64,000 nt of DNA from Volvox africanus. Its lineage: Eukaryota; Chlorophyta; Chlorophyceae; Chlamydomonadales; Volvocaceae. The stretch spans positions 124,001 to 188,000 of the forward strand of contig BSDZ01000030.1 of NCBI GenBank assembly GCA_030268105.1, written 5' to 3'. Shown here one piece after another: positions 62,901 to 64,000 of the stretch; position 1 is the first letter of the stretch, and each line of letters begins with the position of its first letter. Under the pieces are notes generated by a model. That model was not told the origin of the DNA. It made no database searches and worked only from the letters and a program-made list of their open reading frames with translations. A program made the translations under genes and the position numbers.

Positions 62901-63808
62901 GGTAGCACCAGTTCCGCACCCGCGATTCAGGTATAAATTTGTCGCGGTCCTTTGTAAGCTGGTAAACATTACATTCCTGCCGGGAGGAGTTCGCCAGCCG
63001 CGGCAACAAGTCCCACGACGGGCAAATTGTGGCGGAAAGGCCAGATGAGGGTACTTCCCTCTGCGCAAGGGCTTAGGTGCGTAGAATTGGTCGGTTCAAG
63101 TTGGGGCCCCGTTGCAAATTCATGCCCTGAGTGGGCCCTAAGTGTGGCGCATGGTGCATGATGCTGGTCCTGACGATACAACCCTATTTGCCCGCCCTAA
63201 CTCGGTACGGCAGTCCCTAACCTTGTCCCCATCCTAAACGTGTACACAGCATAGTGTAAGCGTACCACTGAATGGCGAGATGCGCGAGGCTGAACGCAGT
63301 CTGCAGTCGGTAATACACTCAGAGCCTTCCGAACAAGGAAACCGCATGGGTTCCGCAGCGGCCCCTTCCCACCCCCGTCCCTCTAACCCTTCCATGCAGG
63401 CGCCCCGCGCCTGCCCCCTCCCCCCCTACCAAGTATTCAAACACGAAGAAGAGCTCGTCGTTCTCCCGAATGACCTCCTTCAGCTTGATAATGCAGGGAT
63501 GGTTCAACTTTCTGAGGGACTTAACCTCGCGGAGGTTCATACATTCCTCCCAGGAGTAAAACTTGCGCTTCATTTTTTTAATCGCGACCTGCAAGAACCA
63601 TGACCGAACATTGTTGGAGATGAGCACGGGGACCCCTGCCAAATGCTCTCCGTACTTCCACATACAGGCATACCAAGTTCTGCCTTTCCCGAGCTGTCGG
63701 TTTGCTGCCCGCAGGTTACACCTGCTCACCACTTCATTTGTTTGCCGGTTGATGGCCTTCCACACGGTCCCATACGTGCCATCACCCAGCTGCTTCACAA
63801 CTTTGTAC
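56961..63808 (-). CDS. LF4: LF4 MAPK-related (MOK/RCK) kinase, flagellar length control
   Basis: Eight exons join with matching phases: 63808-63730, 63588-63430, 62976-62838, 60285-60183, 59644-59426, 58967-58823, 58396-58225 and 57865-56961 (TAA), about 640 residues. Kinase motifs in order: [12 protein letters not shown] glycine loop, VAIKKM lysine, FVFEYLECN hinge, HRDMKPEN catalytic loop (split by an intron after Pro), DFGLARE, TDY activation motif, [23 protein letters not shown] and WDPNKRPTA. The 300-residue last exon codes a low-complexity Gly/Pro/Asn-rich tail with a Gln run. The sequence is close to Chlamydomonas LF4, whose loss gives over-long flagella; the Thr and Tyr of TDY are the expected phosphorylation sites. 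The first exon starts in mid-codon (a G completing a Lys), so a tiny exon with the start Met is missing; it probably lies right of the window. An ATG at 63843 is in frame but would skip a good acceptor. Confidence 0.93.
60286..62837 (-). other. 2.55-kb LF4 intron
   Basis: This is by far the longest intron of the gene, lying within the codon for the Glu of HRDMKPEN. It holds no exon that fits LF4 and no recognisable nested gene, only short random open frames. Confidence 0.7.
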
Positions 63809-64000
63809 CTGCATAAGGATGACCCGAGGGCCGTGCTGGGCATTTGGATACACAGGGGCTGCCAGACCAGGTTTCAGACTTCACAGGAGATTATGGGGAC
63901 AAATGTTGCCGTTAAAATGGGTAACGGCGGGAAATGCATACAAGGGGCATGGACGCAGCTGTGCTTCTAGGGGACGCGGACCGGCACGAGCCGCGGCCGA
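63809..64000. other. upstream LF4 intron or 5' region
   Basis: A splice acceptor (ccttatgcag) precedes the first visible LF4 exon. No short exon reading Met-Asn before the split Lys codon was found up to the window edge. Confidence 0.5.

Overview
This window is nuclear DNA from a green alga of the volvocine group (Volvox, Chlamydomonas and relatives). The evidence is a pherophorin-type hydroxyproline-rich extracellular-matrix protein, a clear orthologue of the Chlamydomonas flagellar-length kinase LF4, a plastid-type hydroxymethylbilane synthase, and many short GT-AG introns whose phases match when the exons are joined. Intergenic DNA is clearly more AT-rich than the exons and rich in simple repeats and decayed mobile-element pieces. 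All exon joins here were made by eye from splice signals, phase and protein-family similarity.

Layout. 1-7547: a very large 47-bp minisatellite (about 160 copies, open at the left edge). 7894-9962 (+): the C-terminal exons of a carbohydrate sulfotransferase; its 5' part is missing, exactly where the minisatellite lies. 9963-15553: AT-rich DNA with decayed open frames and a LINE 3' end (12450-13563). 15584-25105 (-): a pherophorin with one N-terminal pherophorin domain followed by a huge Pro/Ser rod, about 2.33 kaa in the part visible. 25106-33460: AT-rich, no gene recognised. 33461-35750 (-): complete six-exon hydroxymethylbilane synthase with transit peptide. 35751-41887: intergenic with dispersed repeats. 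41888-45561 (-): LARGE-type (GT49) glycosyltransferase, seven exons including a 33-nt microexon. 45562-49427: intergenic with an inverted copy of a repeat that also lies at 40.6 kb. 49575-52533 (-): a membrane-anchored DAPG-hydrolase-like protein in four exons. 52534-56960: no gene recognised. 56961-63808 (-): LF4 kinase, eight exons seen; the exon with the start codon was not found.

Five of the six recognised genes are on the minus strand. Three fit matrix or glycoconjugate building: a sulfotransferase, a pherophorin scaffold and a LARGE-type glycosyltransferase. Volvocine matrix is made of sulfated, hydroxyproline-linked glycoproteins. That the three act together is inference. HMBS serves plastid tetrapyrrole synthesis and LF4 flagellar length, both unrelated to the matrix. 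The most unusual structures are the structured minisatellite next to a truncated-looking gene, the extreme pherophorin rod exon, and an algal member of a family best known from bacterial phloroglucinol hydrolysis.
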